Of a stretch of 55,332 bases of DNA, positions 17,601 through 25,610 are shown piece by piece (the first letter of the stretch is position 1; each line of letters starts with the position of its first letter). This stretch comes from Candidatus Omnitrophota bacterium (lineage in GTDB: Bacteria; Omnitrophota; Gorgyraeia; 2-01-FULL-45-10), in NCBI GenBank assembly GCA_026387175.1, contig JAPLME010000007.1:192487-247818 (forward strand). The letters are read 5' to 3'. Below the pieces are notes generated by a model that worked only from the letters and a program-made list of their open reading frames with translations, searched no databases and was not told the DNA's origin. A program made the translations under genes and the position numbers.

Positions 17601-19599
17601 TATAAGCATGTCCGTTGCTTGGCGTTCCCCTGATTACAAGCGCCGCTGTCTCCCGACCTAGGTATAATAGATCCAAAAACGCATCCCAGCAGCCCTCCAT
17701 CTCCCAACCATACAGATCGCGGAAGTTTTGATAGGCTCCCGCCGCCAGTTTGTTATTCAGCATAACAGCCGTATTCTGTTTATCGAATGACAGATCATGG
17801 TATGCGGTCTGGCTCAATAGGATATCTTTATATAACCTGACCCTGATGATAAGAAGCTTTGCGCGCTCAAGCCTCTCTCCTTTCGGGGCCTCCCAGTCGG
17901 GGTGCCAATACGATGGTGGAGCCGCCTCATCTACGCTCAATATGTCTTTCAGAAGCTCGCTGTGACCGACATCTATCATTCCGGATCGAGCCATCCTCCT
18001 GAGCAAGTTCAGAGTTAAAACAATCTCTCCCTTCAAGCTTTCATTCCTTGGGTACGAAACATTTCCTAAATCTCTCAACCCGGTATTTGGCTCCCTGATA
18101 TATGAATGCGAAAATAAAAATTTGAGCTCATCCTCCATGTATGCTATAAGCGTGTCTTCAGGTAATTTTGATAATATCTGAATAAAGTATTCTTCTTTTT
18201 TCGTATCTTCTACGCCCATATACGCGAACGATAATAAAGACGACATGAGTAATGGAAGCGATTCATTATTAACAAGAAATGATGTCTGTTTGCCATCGCG
18301 CGAAACCAGCACCCTCTTGTGGGTTGTTATAAGGCTTTCTGCCTCCAGGGAGCTACGGCTAACCGGTTTCCATCTTTCCTTGAATTCTTCGGTTAATTCT
18401 ATGGCTTGTCCATTTTGTTGAAAGAGATGGTTAAGGCGCAGGACATCCGCTATAATTGCAGGATCGGCTTGAAGGAAATCCCCTGAATTAATGTAGTATT
18501 CGTTATCTCGCTTATGGCTTGTAAAATGATGTTGGTCAAACCCTGCGAATAACATCGCGGCATACTGCGGCTCTCTTTCATGCAGGGCAGAAAGCGCGTC
18601 CGCGCAGGTAAAATTAACTCGCCCAGCCTCTTCTTGTTCTTCAAAGGTTATGTGATCGCCACGTGTTACATCGCAATATGAATAGAATACCCCTATCTCT
18701 TGCAAGGCGCGCGCGAACGCTTGATAAAATTGATAAGCTTCCCACTCCTCTTTTTTTAAGAGGGCATTCTTGATAAAATCGTCGACAAAAAGCCTGGCCT
18801 CTTCCGGTGTCTCATGTTTCAGAGTTTCGGAATCATCTTTCTTATTATTATCAGCCGCCTGATAAAAGTTATTGCCATTGGCCAGGGCGACTCTTATCTT
18901 CATATGGCGCGCATTCCAATCCCAGAAGACACCCGTGAAGTAGTTATGCTTATTCGCCATTACTATAGGAGCCACCTCACTTAAAAACGCTTTCTCTTCG
19001 GCGGTAATTTCATTATCATAGATCAGGCGCTCCTCTTTGAGGATTAATAGCTCAAACGCTTTCGCCATAATATCGTTGAGCAGCAAATCCGCGGGTAAAT
19101 CGGGTTTTCTATCGGCGGAAAATAGATCGTAGTATGTACTTAATATTTTACGTTGCGGTAGTATCAATTCTTTTAAGCCCGAATATTTATATCTATCTTC
19201 CCGGGCCATTATCTGCATAGTGGCCTCTATCTCTTCATGAATAATAGCTCTAAGCAGGCTCAAATTGCCTTGAGAGGCTTTTTCGGATAGGATGATCTTG
19301 CCATGCGATAATAAGAGAGCATCTGCATTATTGGCTTCCAGGAGACGCCTCGCTTCCTGATCTTGCCGGGCATCTATTATTTCAGCCCTTTCCAGATAGG
19401 CTCGCAGCATTTCCCGTCTAGTGGATATTACTTCCGTCCCTGCATATGGCGCTAATGCCTTAGCTTCATCGACAAATAAGAAGCTCTCTATCGACAATAG
19501 AAATGTTATAGCTATCGCTATTGCATTAAATATGATGGGATGTTTTATTTTGGCTATATACATACATAGAAGAATAACATAGAGAGCCGAGGCAGGCAA
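14692..19599 (-). CDS. 1635-codon exported protein with PPDK/glucan-dikinase-type ATP-grasp domain
   Basis: A hydrophobic segment at about 22-45 followed by charged sequence indicates an N-terminal signal or anchor. A conserved-looking HEEIEATMQ lies at 121-129, then about 950 residues of mostly helical, acidic sequence that I do not recognise. Residues 1083-1386 are a PEP/pyruvate-binding ATP-grasp domain: FGAKAARLGEL, then VRSSTNCEDLKNFSGAGLHD and, at its end, FIVQSRDVPE. The VRSS-x-NCED reading is closer to plant glucan, water dikinase than to PPDK. The swivelling phosphohistidine domain and PEP domain that normally follow are absent; instead there is a 250-residue C-terminal region with two Rossmann-like strands (GKIILFARNS, VPVIVIGAEKA). 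The TTG at 19599 lies 9 nt after tonB; ATG at residue 13 is an alternative start. Function unknown. As the last gene of the B12 operon it may simply be read through. Confidence 0.75.
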   Translation of the reverse strand: MPASALYVILLCMYIAKIKHPIIFNAIAIAITFLLSIESFLFVDEAKALAPYAGTEVISTRREMLRAYLERAEIIDARQDQEARRLLEANNADALLLSHGKIILSEKASQGNLSLLRAIIHEEIEATMQIMAREDRYKYSGLKELILPQRKILSTYYDLFSADRKPDLPADLLLNDIMAKAFELLILKEERLIYDNEITAEEKAFLSEVAPIVMANKHNYFTGVFWDWNARHMKIRVALANGNNFYQAADNNKKDDSETLKHETPEEARLFVDDFIKNALLKKEEWEAYQFYQAFARALQEIGVFYSYCDVTRGDHITFEEQEEAGRVNFTCADALSALHEREPQYAAMLFAGFDQHHFTSHKRDNEYYINSGDFLQADPAIIADVLRLNHLFQQNGQAIELTEEFKERWKPVSRSSLEAESLITTHKRVLVSRDGKQTSFLVNNESLPLLMSSLLSFAYMGVEDTKKEEYFIQILSKLPEDTLIAYMEDELKFLFSHSYIREPNTGLRDLGNVSYPRNESLKGEIVLTLNLLRRMARSGMIDVGHSELLKDILSVDEAAPPSYWHPDWEAPKGERLERAKLLIIRVRLYKDILLSQTAYHDLSFDKQNTAVMLNNKLAAGAYQNFRDLYGWEMEGCWDAFLDLLYLGRETAALVIRGTPSNGHAYIIDMFKNIMQSRPEGRTRLSRFCIDVIPDWSALTEEEFRKFYAKSDNPYDTSFLLMYFSGKVPHFATFINTSDLKRMILFCQRMMGVGTESLIISIIYDIAVARMDLWVELTESEREWLESISEKYAPEIETEEKELTFEEALTKARIAVVSVGRAMSEEDGIVYFSEKEQKFYTYDRCGDVLEKIGTLFAGGDLSQALHEWAFLSEKILRDIDIFEERARGKEAFVLDEALKNCRQSIAHLDKAFQKLIAEATEIKISTVARIGVSVGRLHCIDHTDNMHELVRRVQQVGKDDIAVARYFPTEYVLMNPNEGILSGVSEREGSPDHSSVLASMWVIPHAILPRADVFMKLWDGKQVLFASTGEGALMRIIDDSESRRYSLNIEEIRDQIKVDIPEADLNDPRLFSTLDTLRQKDKNVFGAKAARLGELKKNGMDNIPDGLAISFKAYQQFLETNPQIKREIEELVVICKELTGEKERRLVRIRNMIASTSIPGGLRREILDEIHKVFGKDPILFVRSSTNCEDLKNFSGAGLHDSYEFISGDDEILEHIQMVWASIWNLRAFDERERWNIDHGKVYPAVLLQNGRMSRKSFVVFTHHPETGKNDGKIRIWASYGLGRTLTDKESYPGEGALWIYDRVTGELKNKSPSRKIKIAVAVKNEGKVRIFSEEGIYDKVLTQSEAETVVRECLEIERVLGSGQDIEGGFDDNGLFIVQSRDVPERIDLTKFVNDLLRLGTTLPGASPEEIEFITSVKALVETSLQEFSDRAIEADNKSAFYEKNGQSLILYADDILENAIVVDLENTIKNILSKHNILSGGKIILFARNSVNASILERMLKRADPSLEVTTITSGELEESKHTNGSEAREVKGLVELAKARGAANILALIKGPTVEPESLASCSKETEVPVIVIGAEKALYSFAQAIAMAIDIKIKNGSGGWLIILPPLRTFTKELQAQYEEYRRSLHALQSA

Positions 19600-19608
19600 A
19601 TACCTTTT

Positions 19609-20211
19609 TTATAACTTAACCGATTTTTTGAATGAAACGGTAAGGGTGAAGGACATCTGGGGAAGCGTGAGAGCTTTGGGGAACGGCGTAAACGGTGCGG
19701 CCTCTTTGAGGCTTTGGATAGCAGTATCGATGAGCGTCCGATCGCGCGTCGATATCTCGGGGCTTGCAGCAGCACTGATAAGCACACCATCGGAACGCAG
19801 CACAAAGACGAGACAGACATCCCCTTCATTGTAATAACCGCGGTACCTCTCCTTCAACTTCCGCCGGATCTTCTCGCGTATCAGCTGGTAATAATTCACA
19901 TAGTCTTTTGTGGACATGATCTTAGCCTGTTTGGCGGCAAGCGCATCCGTATTGTTTTTCTCGGTCTTTGCGGGTGCCTTATCGGCCGGTGCGTTGATGG
20001 ACTGTTTCATCTCCACCTTCGGAGTGACTTCTATCTTAGGAGTCTCGGGTATTTTAGCCTCCGGCTCTTTGTATTTTATATAATCGACTATGATGCTGTC
20101 CTTTTTATGCACGACATGCGTTGGCGGGATATTCTTGCCAGATAGCGGCAGAAATATCGCTGAATGAATAAAGATAGAAATTACGATGGCTTCTTTAAGC
20201 GTAATATGCAT
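19609..20211 (-). CDS. tonB: TonB-family energy transducer
   Basis: A 200-residue protein with a short cytoplasmic N-terminus, one membrane helix (about 8-24), a periplasmic Pro/Lys/Glu-rich spacer (about 45-90, with repeated P-K-I-E and P-K-V-E units) and a C-terminal TonB domain (about 105-195) containing GDVCLVFVLRSDGVL and the closing FTLTVSFKK strand. It couples ExbBD proton-motive energy to outer-membrane receptors; ExbB and ExbD are not in the window. Its place in the same operon as btuB indicates it is dedicated to cobalamin uptake. It follows the DUF71 gene with no gap and is followed after 9 nt by the ATP-grasp giant. Confidence 0.85.
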   Translation of the reverse strand: MHITLKEAIVISIFIHSAIFLPLSGKNIPPTHVVHKKDSIIVDYIKYKEPEAKIPETPKIEVTPKVEMKQSINAPADKAPAKTEKNNTDALAAKQAKIMSTKDYVNYYQLIREKIRRKLKERYRGYYNEGDVCLVFVLRSDGVLISAAASPEISTRDRTLIDTAIQSLKEAAPFTPFPKALTLPQMSFTLTVSFKKSVKL

Positions 20212-20886
20212 TTATTCATATCTTTTAATATCGAGAAACCAGTGCTTCCAGAAACCTTCTTTAAATATGGTTTCGCTTTCCAATATCTTTATCGGTTCTT
20301 TGAATATCGGCCCATCTACGACAAGGGTGTGAAATTCTCCGTTCTCTCCGCAGGGGCAAACGCCTCTGTCTTCAAACTCCTTGATCATGCTTTTTTCGAG
20401 GCACCGGCCAATAAATTCCTTGCCCAGCTTCTCCGCCTGGCAGCTCACTATGATCGCCTTGAACCCCAGGTCCAAAAACTCTTCGAGAATCCGCGCGGCG
20501 GGGAGGTTCCATAACGGTTCAACCGGAGTTATCGCTAGATCTTTACATACACGATCCACCCAACTCGCATGTTCCAGGAGGTAGATATCTCCGAAGACCA
20601 TTGCGCCTATACCATTGATTTTCAATTCCGATACGGCCTCTTTAAATTCTTCTTCATATTTCCGCATATCGGGGCTTACCTCCCTCTGGACCAGAGGGAC
20701 TCCCAACAAACTCGCCTGCCTGCGCATCAGCCTGCCCTCGATCCCATGAAAACATCCGCGGCCGGTGCCCCTAGTGGTAAAGTTCAGCAGATATTTAACT
20801 TCACAACCTGCTTTTATCGCTTTAAAATACGCATAGCAGCTGTCTTTTCCGCCGCTCCACGATGATATCGCCGCCAGCTTGTTCAA
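20212..20886 (-). CDS. DUF71/COG2102 PP-loop ATP pyrophosphatase, B12-associated type
   Basis: A 224-residue member of the diphthine-ammonia-ligase-like family. The PP-loop SSWSGGKDSC is at 8-17, and the family motif PLWNLPAARILEEFLDLGF (about 135-153) and the closing CGENGEFHTLVVDGP (about 177-191) are clear. Bacteria do not make diphthamide, so the archaeal/eukaryal role is excluded. Published comparative genomics split this family into a diphthamide group and a bacterial group tied to B12 salvage; this gene, in a riboswitch-controlled cobalamin operon directly beside cobS, fits the second. It is expected to activate a carboxylate or amide with ATP, perhaps in handling incomplete corrinoids; the reaction is not established. 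Overlaps the end of cobS by 4 nt. Confidence 0.85.
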   Translation of the reverse strand: MNKLAAISSWSGGKDSCYAYFKAIKAGCEVKYLLNFTTRGTGRGCFHGIEGRLMRRQASLLGVPLVQREVSPDMRKYEEEFKEAVSELKINGIGAMVFGDIYLLEHASWVDRVCKDLAITPVEPLWNLPAARILEEFLDLGFKAIIVSCQAEKLGKEFIGRCLEKSMIKEFEDRGVCPCGENGEFHTLVVDGPIFKEPIKILESETIFKEGFWKHWFLDIKRYE

Positions 20887-21629
20887 AGCGCACCTCCGTT
20901 AATTACACATATCAAAAAGAGCGTGACCACTTCCATCAATTCGCACACCGCCCCCAGTGTATCGCCTGTTATACCGCCGATCTTCCTGGCGACGGATCCC
21001 GCAAACAGATATGAAGCCGATCCGATCAATACGAAAAGCACGATCCCTTGAAATTTGGCTACCATGACCACTGTTATAATCGTAATAAGCGTAGCAATAG
21101 CCACTATCCTTGGATTAATGCCTTCAATAAATGTCTTTGCTTTTCCTCTGTCGCGAGCATAAGGAAAAATCGACATTACCATCACCATCGACCATCTGCT
21201 CAAAACACACATCAGAATAATTGAAATAATTTTACCGTTTCCGGACATGCAGAATAAGAATGACAGCTTTAAAAGAAGCGCTGAGAGTAACGCCAGCACT
21301 CCCATGGTGCCTATATGGGGATCCCGCATTATCTTCAGCATTTCATCCTTCGGTTTGCCGCTCGCTATCGCGTCAAAAGTATCGGCCAATCCGTCCAGAT
21401 GCAAGCCACCCGTTATAAGCACAAGAAGCACGACGATGATACTGTTTATCGCGATATCGTTCAGGCCAAAAAACATCGCTATCCCAATAGCCATGATAAG
21501 GATCAGCCCTATCAAGAGTCCCACCAAAGGAAAATAGACCATGGATAGCGGCAAATCGCTTTCACTGGCTTGCCTTGTCCTTATAGGGACGATCGTAAGA
21601 AATTGTAAGGCCGCTAAGAAGCTTCGCAT
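20883..21629 (-). CDS. cobS: Adenosylcobinamide-GDP ribazoletransferase (cobalamin synthase)
   Basis: Joins adenosylcobinamide-GDP to alpha-ribazole (phosphate) to form adenosylcobalamin (phosphate), the last step of nucleotide-loop assembly, in the inner membrane. The 248-residue protein has an N-terminal FLTIVPIRT, the hallmark GGLHLDGLADTFDAIASG (about 77-94) with metal-binding Asp residues, and six or seven hydrophobic segments. The stop of cobT is immediately adjacent and the downstream DUF71 start overlaps by 4 nt, so it is tightly coupled on both sides. Confidence 0.95.
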   Translation of the reverse strand: MRSFLAALQFLTIVPIRTRQASESDLPLSMVYFPLVGLLIGLILIMAIGIAMFFGLNDIAINSIIVVLLVLITGGLHLDGLADTFDAIASGKPKDEMLKIMRDPHIGTMGVLALLSALLLKLSFLFCMSGNGKIISIILMCVLSRWSMVMVMSIFPYARDRGKAKTFIEGINPRIVAIATLITIITVVMVAKFQGIVLFVLIGSASYLFAGSVARKIGGITGDTLGAVCELMEVVTLFLICVINGGAL

Positions 21630-22715
21630 CTACTCTCCCTTTTGAGAAACGCCGGCGCTTTTAAATGTTGCCATCCGGGTCAGTATCTTTATGCTTGCAT
21701 CGACGAGACCGATCCCGAGCGCGGCTCCTGTGCCCTCCCCCAATCGCAGATCGAGATTTAAGAGAGGCTTTAACCCGATGTGGTCGAGTATTACGCCATG
21801 GCCTCTTTCGACAGAACAATGTGAGGCGATCAGATAGTCCTTCACTTTCGGCGAGATGTGAAATGCTACGAGTGCCGCGGCGCCTGAAATAAAACCGTCT
21901 ATCACTACAGGTACTCGCCTGGATGCCGCACAGAGAATAACGCCTGCTAGACCACCTATCTCAAAACCACCTACCTTCGCAAGTACATCGATAGCATCGG
22001 AAGCGTCGGGCGCGTTCAAAGCTATAGCTTTTTCTATAATCGCTATCTTATTTCTTAACCCTTTATCGTCGACGCCGGTGCCCCGACCGGTTATCTCCTC
22101 GACCCGCTTCTTCGTAAAGACAGCCGTGATAGCGCTCGATGCCGTCGTGTTCCCGATCCCCATATCGCCCGTGCCGGCTATATCGATACCTTTTTTATAT
22201 TCCTCCTCAAATACTTCGATCCCCGTCTCTATGGACCGTACCGCGTCTTCGCGAGACATTGCCGGGCCCTTAGCCATATTCATTGTGCTGTAGCCGATCT
22301 TTTTTATGATAAGACCTTTCTTATTTTCAAGATCTGAGGCCACGCCCATATCCACGACAACTACCCTGGCGCCAACGTGGCTAGCAAGGACATTTATACC
22401 TGCGCCGCCGCGTATGAAATTATAGACCATCTGGGCGGTCACATCTTTCGGATAGGCGCTCACCCCTTCTTCCGTAACACCGTGGTCCGCCGCAAGCGTA
22501 AAGATCACTTTATCGCTGAGTACCGGGTCCGCCTTACCCGTAATGCCTGTTATCAGTTTTGCAAGGTGTTCTAATTTACCAAGGCTGCCCTGAGGCTTAG
22601 TAAGAAAGTCGAGCCTCTCCTGTGTCTTCTGTATGAGCTTATCATCGAGAGTGCCTATATTATTTACAACAGCTTCTATCTTCTTTGAACTTAAATTTGC
22701 TTGTTTCGCTATCAT
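21630..22715 (-). CDS. cobT: Nicotinate-nucleotide:dimethylbenzimidazole phosphoribosyltransferase
   Basis: Makes alpha-ribazole phosphate, the lower ligand nucleotide of cobalamin, from nicotinate mononucleotide and a benzimidazole-type base. The 361-residue protein has the family markers KPQGSLGKLE (about 37-46), TLAADHGVTEEGVSAYP (about 70-86), GDMGIGNTTASSA and the catalytic-glutamate region LGEGTGAAL near the C-terminus. Length matches the standard CobT. The gene gives no information on which base is used; no bza or bluB gene for dimethylbenzimidazole synthesis is in the window. Confidence 0.95.
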   Translation of the reverse strand: MIAKQANLSSKKIEAVVNNIGTLDDKLIQKTQERLDFLTKPQGSLGKLEHLAKLITGITGKADPVLSDKVIFTLAADHGVTEEGVSAYPKDVTAQMVYNFIRGGAGINVLASHVGARVVVVDMGVASDLENKKGLIIKKIGYSTMNMAKGPAMSREDAVRSIETGIEVFEEEYKKGIDIAGTGDMGIGNTTASSAITAVFTKKRVEEITGRGTGVDDKGLRNKIAIIEKAIALNAPDASDAIDVLAKVGGFEIGGLAGVILCAASRRVPVVIDGFISGAAALVAFHISPKVKDYLIASHCSVERGHGVILDHIGLKPLLNLDLRLGEGTGAALGIGLVDASIKILTRMATFKSAGVSQKGE

Positions 22716-22735
22716 TCGATCTTCCCCTTTTTTCC

Positions 22736-23254
22736 TTACTTAATTTTTACCGGCAGCCCTGAGACGAGAAAGTATACCTCATTTGCCTCTTTGGCCACTA
22801 TCTGGTTCACTCTTCCGCCTATATCCCTGAAATCTCTAGCAAGGTTATTCTCCGGGACTATCCCTAATCCTACCTCATTAGATACGATTATAGAATCGGA
22901 TTTCATATTCTTAAGCTCTTTGATGATACCGGTTATTTTCTTTTCAATGGCCGCTCCCTCCACACCTTTGAGAAGAAGGTTGGAGACTAAAAGCGTCAGG
23001 CAATCTATCAATATCGCATCGAACCCGGATCTCGCATTTTTTAGCGCCTTACGGATATCCAGAGGCTCCTCGAACGTCTTCCATGATGAAGGCCGTTGTT
23101 TCCGATGAGAGGTTATCCGCATTCTCATCTCCTCGTCAAGCCCTTGACAAGTGGCAATAAAAGCAACCTTTTTTCCGGACTTGCCTGCAAGCGCTGTGGC
23201 GTAATTGCTCTTACCGCTCCGCGCGCCGCCCAGTATGAAAATTATCTTGCCCAC
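22736..23254 (-). CDS. cobU: Adenosylcobinamide kinase/adenosylcobinamide-phosphate guanylyltransferase
   Basis: Phosphorylates adenosylcobinamide and then attaches GMP, the bifunctional activation step of nucleotide-loop assembly. The 172-residue protein has P-loop GGARSGKSNYA (8-18), the guanylylated-histidine region TSHRKQRPSSWKTFEEP (about 49-65), the Walker-B-like ILIDCLTLLVSNLL (about 79-92), and the closing SNEVGLGIVPENNLARDFRD-type motif. Lengths and motifs match CobU of salvage organisms. It sits between cobC and cobT with short gaps (9 and 20 nt). Confidence 0.95.
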   Translation of the reverse strand: MGKIIFILGGARSGKSNYATALAGKSGKKVAFIATCQGLDEEMRMRITSHRKQRPSSWKTFEEPLDIRKALKNARSGFDAILIDCLTLLVSNLLLKGVEGAAIEKKITGIIKELKNMKSDSIIVSNEVGLGIVPENNLARDFRDIGGRVNQIVAKEANEVYFLVSGLPVKIK

Positions 23255-23263
23255 ACATTCCTC

Positions 23264-23857
23264 CTATAGGTGCGAAGTATCGTTAATCAATACAACCTTC
23301 GGCATTTTATCCGCAAATTCGATCACACTGACACTTGCCGAATCAGGCATCACATCCCAGAAATTTACAGAGCGCGTAATATCGTTCACTATCACTCTGA
23401 TGGGGCCTGCATGCGTCACTATCGCCAAAATCTTGCCCCTATTGGCCGATGTTATTTTATTGAACGCTCCCAGCACCCTCTCCTTCATGCTCTGCATGGA
23501 TTCGCCTTCAGGTATATTGGCAGAATGAATGTCACTCAGCCATTCATCGTATACCTTAGGATATTTCCTAAGGATCTCTTCATATGTCATACCTTCCAGC
23601 ACGCCAAAATTCATCTCCCGAAGCTCCCGCATCTTTACAATGGGTTTTCGATCGAAAATTATCGAAGCGAAATTAAGCGCCCTGCAACTGTCGCTTGCGT
23701 ATACCTTATCTATCTCCTCCAGAGATAATCTCTTCTTTAATTTTTCCGCTTGAGCGAGCCCTGTATCATCGAGATCTATATCGGTAACGCCCATATAACG
23801 CCTCTCAGCGTTCCATCTGGTGCGGCCATGCCGTACCAAAATCACCTTTTTCGGCAT
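23264..23857 (-). CDS. cobC: Histidine-phosphatase family protein, probable alpha-ribazole phosphatase
   Basis: Removes phosphate from alpha-ribazole 5'-phosphate or adenosylcobalamin 5'-phosphate. The 197-residue protein has the phosphoglycerate-mutase-like catalytic RHG motif (LVRHGRTRWN, 7-16), the acid region MNFGVLEGMTYEEI (about 85-98) and the second histidine in IVTHAGPIRV (about 147-156). The fold is shared by many phosphatases, so the specific role rests on the position between btuD and cobU. The start overlaps the 3' end of btuD by 16 nt. Confidence 0.85.
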   Translation of the reverse strand: MPKKVILVRHGRTRWNAERRYMGVTDIDLDDTGLAQAEKLKKRLSLEEIDKVYASDSCRALNFASIIFDRKPIVKMRELREMNFGVLEGMTYEEILRKYPKVYDEWLSDIHSANIPEGESMQSMKERVLGAFNKITSANRGKILAIVTHAGPIRVIVNDITRSVNFWDVMPDSASVSVIEFADKMPKVVLINDTSHL

Positions 23858-24648
23858 ATCGACTCTCCCGAGACCAGGACTATGTAGGGTTTGTGCGATA
23901 TCGGATTCTCATTTACTACTACAACCGTCTTATAGACAGCTTCTATATTCTGGTATGTAAGGATATCCTTGGGTGCGGCATCTTTGAAGATCCTGCCGTC
24001 TTCCAACAGCATGATCCGGCTGCAGTATTCGCTGGCCAGATTCAGGTCATGCAGGACGATGATGATCGTCAGTCCGTTTTCGCGGTTTAATTTTTTTAGT
24101 AGGTCCAGTATCTGTATCTGATGGCTTATGTCGAGATGTGAAGTAGGCTCGTCCAGGAAAAGCAGGATAGGCTCCTGCGCGAGAGCTTTTGCGATAACGA
24201 CCCTCTGCCTCTCTCCGGCGCTCAATTCGGTAATATACTTATCCTTCAAGTGCAGCGCGTCCGTGAGGGATAGGCTATCGCAGGCTATGGAATGATCTTT
24301 TTTCGTCTCGAATTGAAGCCTTCCCATATGCGGTATTCTTCCCATAAGCGCGATCTCGCCGGAGGTGAAAGGAAAATTGATCGTCACATCCTGAGAGACG
24401 AAAGCCACTTTTTTACAGAATTCTTTTATATGTATCTTTTTCGTATCCTTCGATTCAAGCTCGATATCGCCCCCTTTAAGCGGGAGAGCGCGGCTGAGAA
24501 GCCGGAGAAGCGTCGATTTACCGGACCCGTTCGGCCCGATGATACCCAGAAATTCTCCATTCTTCACGTCAAAAGAGATATCTTTTATTACATCCTGGGC
24601 GCCATACCCTCCCTTAAGACCCCGTACTTTTAAAAGAAGATCGGGCAT
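23842..24648 (-). CDS. btuD: Cobalamin ABC transporter ATP-binding protein
   Basis: Drives cobalamin or cobinamide through the BtuC pore. The 268-residue protein has Walker A GPNGSGKSTLLR near 38-49, the ABC signature LSAGERQRV near 142-150, Walker B ILLFLDEPTSHLD and the H-loop VLHDLNLA. The start is ATG 24648, which overlaps the btuC stop (TAATG) and follows AAGGTGAG; the longer open frame (32 more codons) only re-reads btuC. Family relatives import iron-siderophores or cobalamin; the operon decides for cobalamin. Confidence 0.92.
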   Translation of the reverse strand: MPDLLLKVRGLKGGYGAQDVIKDISFDVKNGEFLGIIGPNGSGKSTLLRLLSRALPLKGGDIELESKDTKKIHIKEFCKKVAFVSQDVTINFPFTSGEIALMGRIPHMGRLQFETKKDHSIACDSLSLTDALHLKDKYITELSAGERQRVVIAKALAQEPILLFLDEPTSHLDISHQIQILDLLKKLNRENGLTIIIVLHDLNLASEYCSRIMLLEDGRIFKDAAPKDILTYQNIEAVYKTVVVVNENPISHKPYIVLVSGESICRKR

Positions 24649-25610
24649 TAGCTCACCTTCTGAGTACGCTTCGACAATATTATGAATATCGGCGCTCCAA
24701 TCACCGCGGTGATGACTCCAATGGGTATCTCTACGGGCGGGCATGCCGTGCGCGAGATCGTATCACAGATGACCATAAACGCCGCGCCTCCGATGCAGGA
24801 AGCCGGGATAAGCGCTCTGTGATTCGGCCCGACTACATGCCTCATAATGTGAGGAACTATCAGCCCTACGAAGCCGATCATTCCGCACACGCAAATAAGG
24901 CTTGCGGTTATGAACGATGTGATAATAAACGTCATCTTCTTTATCATTTCGGTCTTTATTCCCAGATGGACCGCTTCCTCTTCTCCAATACTTATGGCAT
25001 TCAGGTCCTGAGAAAGCATGAAGATCGCGACTACGGAAATGGACACTGCCAGGCCGACTACTGAAAGAAGATTGATATCGAAGACTTCGAAGCTGCCCCA
25101 GAGCCACCAGATCATGCTATGAAGCGTCTCTTTCCCCGATGCGGATATCAAGAAGACTATCACTCCGGAGAGCGCCGTTGAAACTATTACGCCTGACAGC
25201 ACAAGCGACTGGGCCGGAAGCCTATTATTCTGTCTGGCGATGCTGTATACCAGTACCATGCTTAAGAGCGCGCCGACAAACGCTGTGAGAGGCACAAAGA
25301 TGCCGGTTATGCCTGTCATGATCGCCAGGACGGCGCCTAGTCCTGCGCCGCTAGATGTTCCCAATAGATATGGCTCCGCGAGAGAATTGCGCAATATCGC
25401 CTGAAGTGCCGCGCCCGAGACGGCCAGGCCGCTGCCGGTTACGACTGCCAGCATGATACGGGCCAGCCTCATATCGAGTATTTGCCGGTTCTCTTTAAGG
25501 AATAGAGATTGCCATGAAATATCGACAGAGCCTTTTAAGATCGCCCACACTATCGATGCGAAGAATATAGCGACGAGCGCGATTATATTTCTTTTTGCTC
25601 TGTAGTTCAT
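24648..25610 (-). CDS. btuC: Cobalamin ABC transporter permease (FecCD family)
   Basis: Inner-membrane permease of 320 residues with about ten hydrophobic segments. Family motifs include GSGLAVSGAALQAILRNSLA followed by EPYLLGTSSGAGLGA (about 59-93), and VGLIVPHIMRHVVGPNHR near 248-265, which is the BtuD-coupling region. It works with BtuD and the periplasmic BtuF. Its start overlaps the btuF stop by 4 nt and its stop overlaps the btuD start, so the three transporter genes are translationally coupled. Confidence 0.93.
   Translation of the reverse strand: MNYRAKRNIIALVAIFFASIVWAILKGSVDISWQSLFLKENRQILDMRLARIMLAVVTGSGLAVSGAALQAILRNSLAEPYLLGTSSGAGLGAVLAIMTGITGIFVPLTAFVGALLSMVLVYSIARQNNRLPAQSLVLSGVIVSTALSGVIVFLISASGKETLHSMIWWLWGSFEVFDINLLSVVGLAVSISVVAIFMLSQDLNAISIGEEEAVHLGIKTEMIKKMTFIITSFITASLICVCGMIGFVGLIVPHIMRHVVGPNHRALIPASCIGGAAFMVICDTISRTACPPVEIPIGVITAVIGAPIFIILSKRTQKVS

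Noticed and set aside
20212-20886. Diphthine-ammonia ligase
   Set aside because: Diphthamide is confined to archaea and eukaryotes; the cobalamin operon context points elsewhere.
24649-24744. Longer N-terminus of btuD
   Set aside because: The extra 32 codons re-read the end of btuC; ATG 24648 overlaps the btuC stop and has a ribosome binding site.
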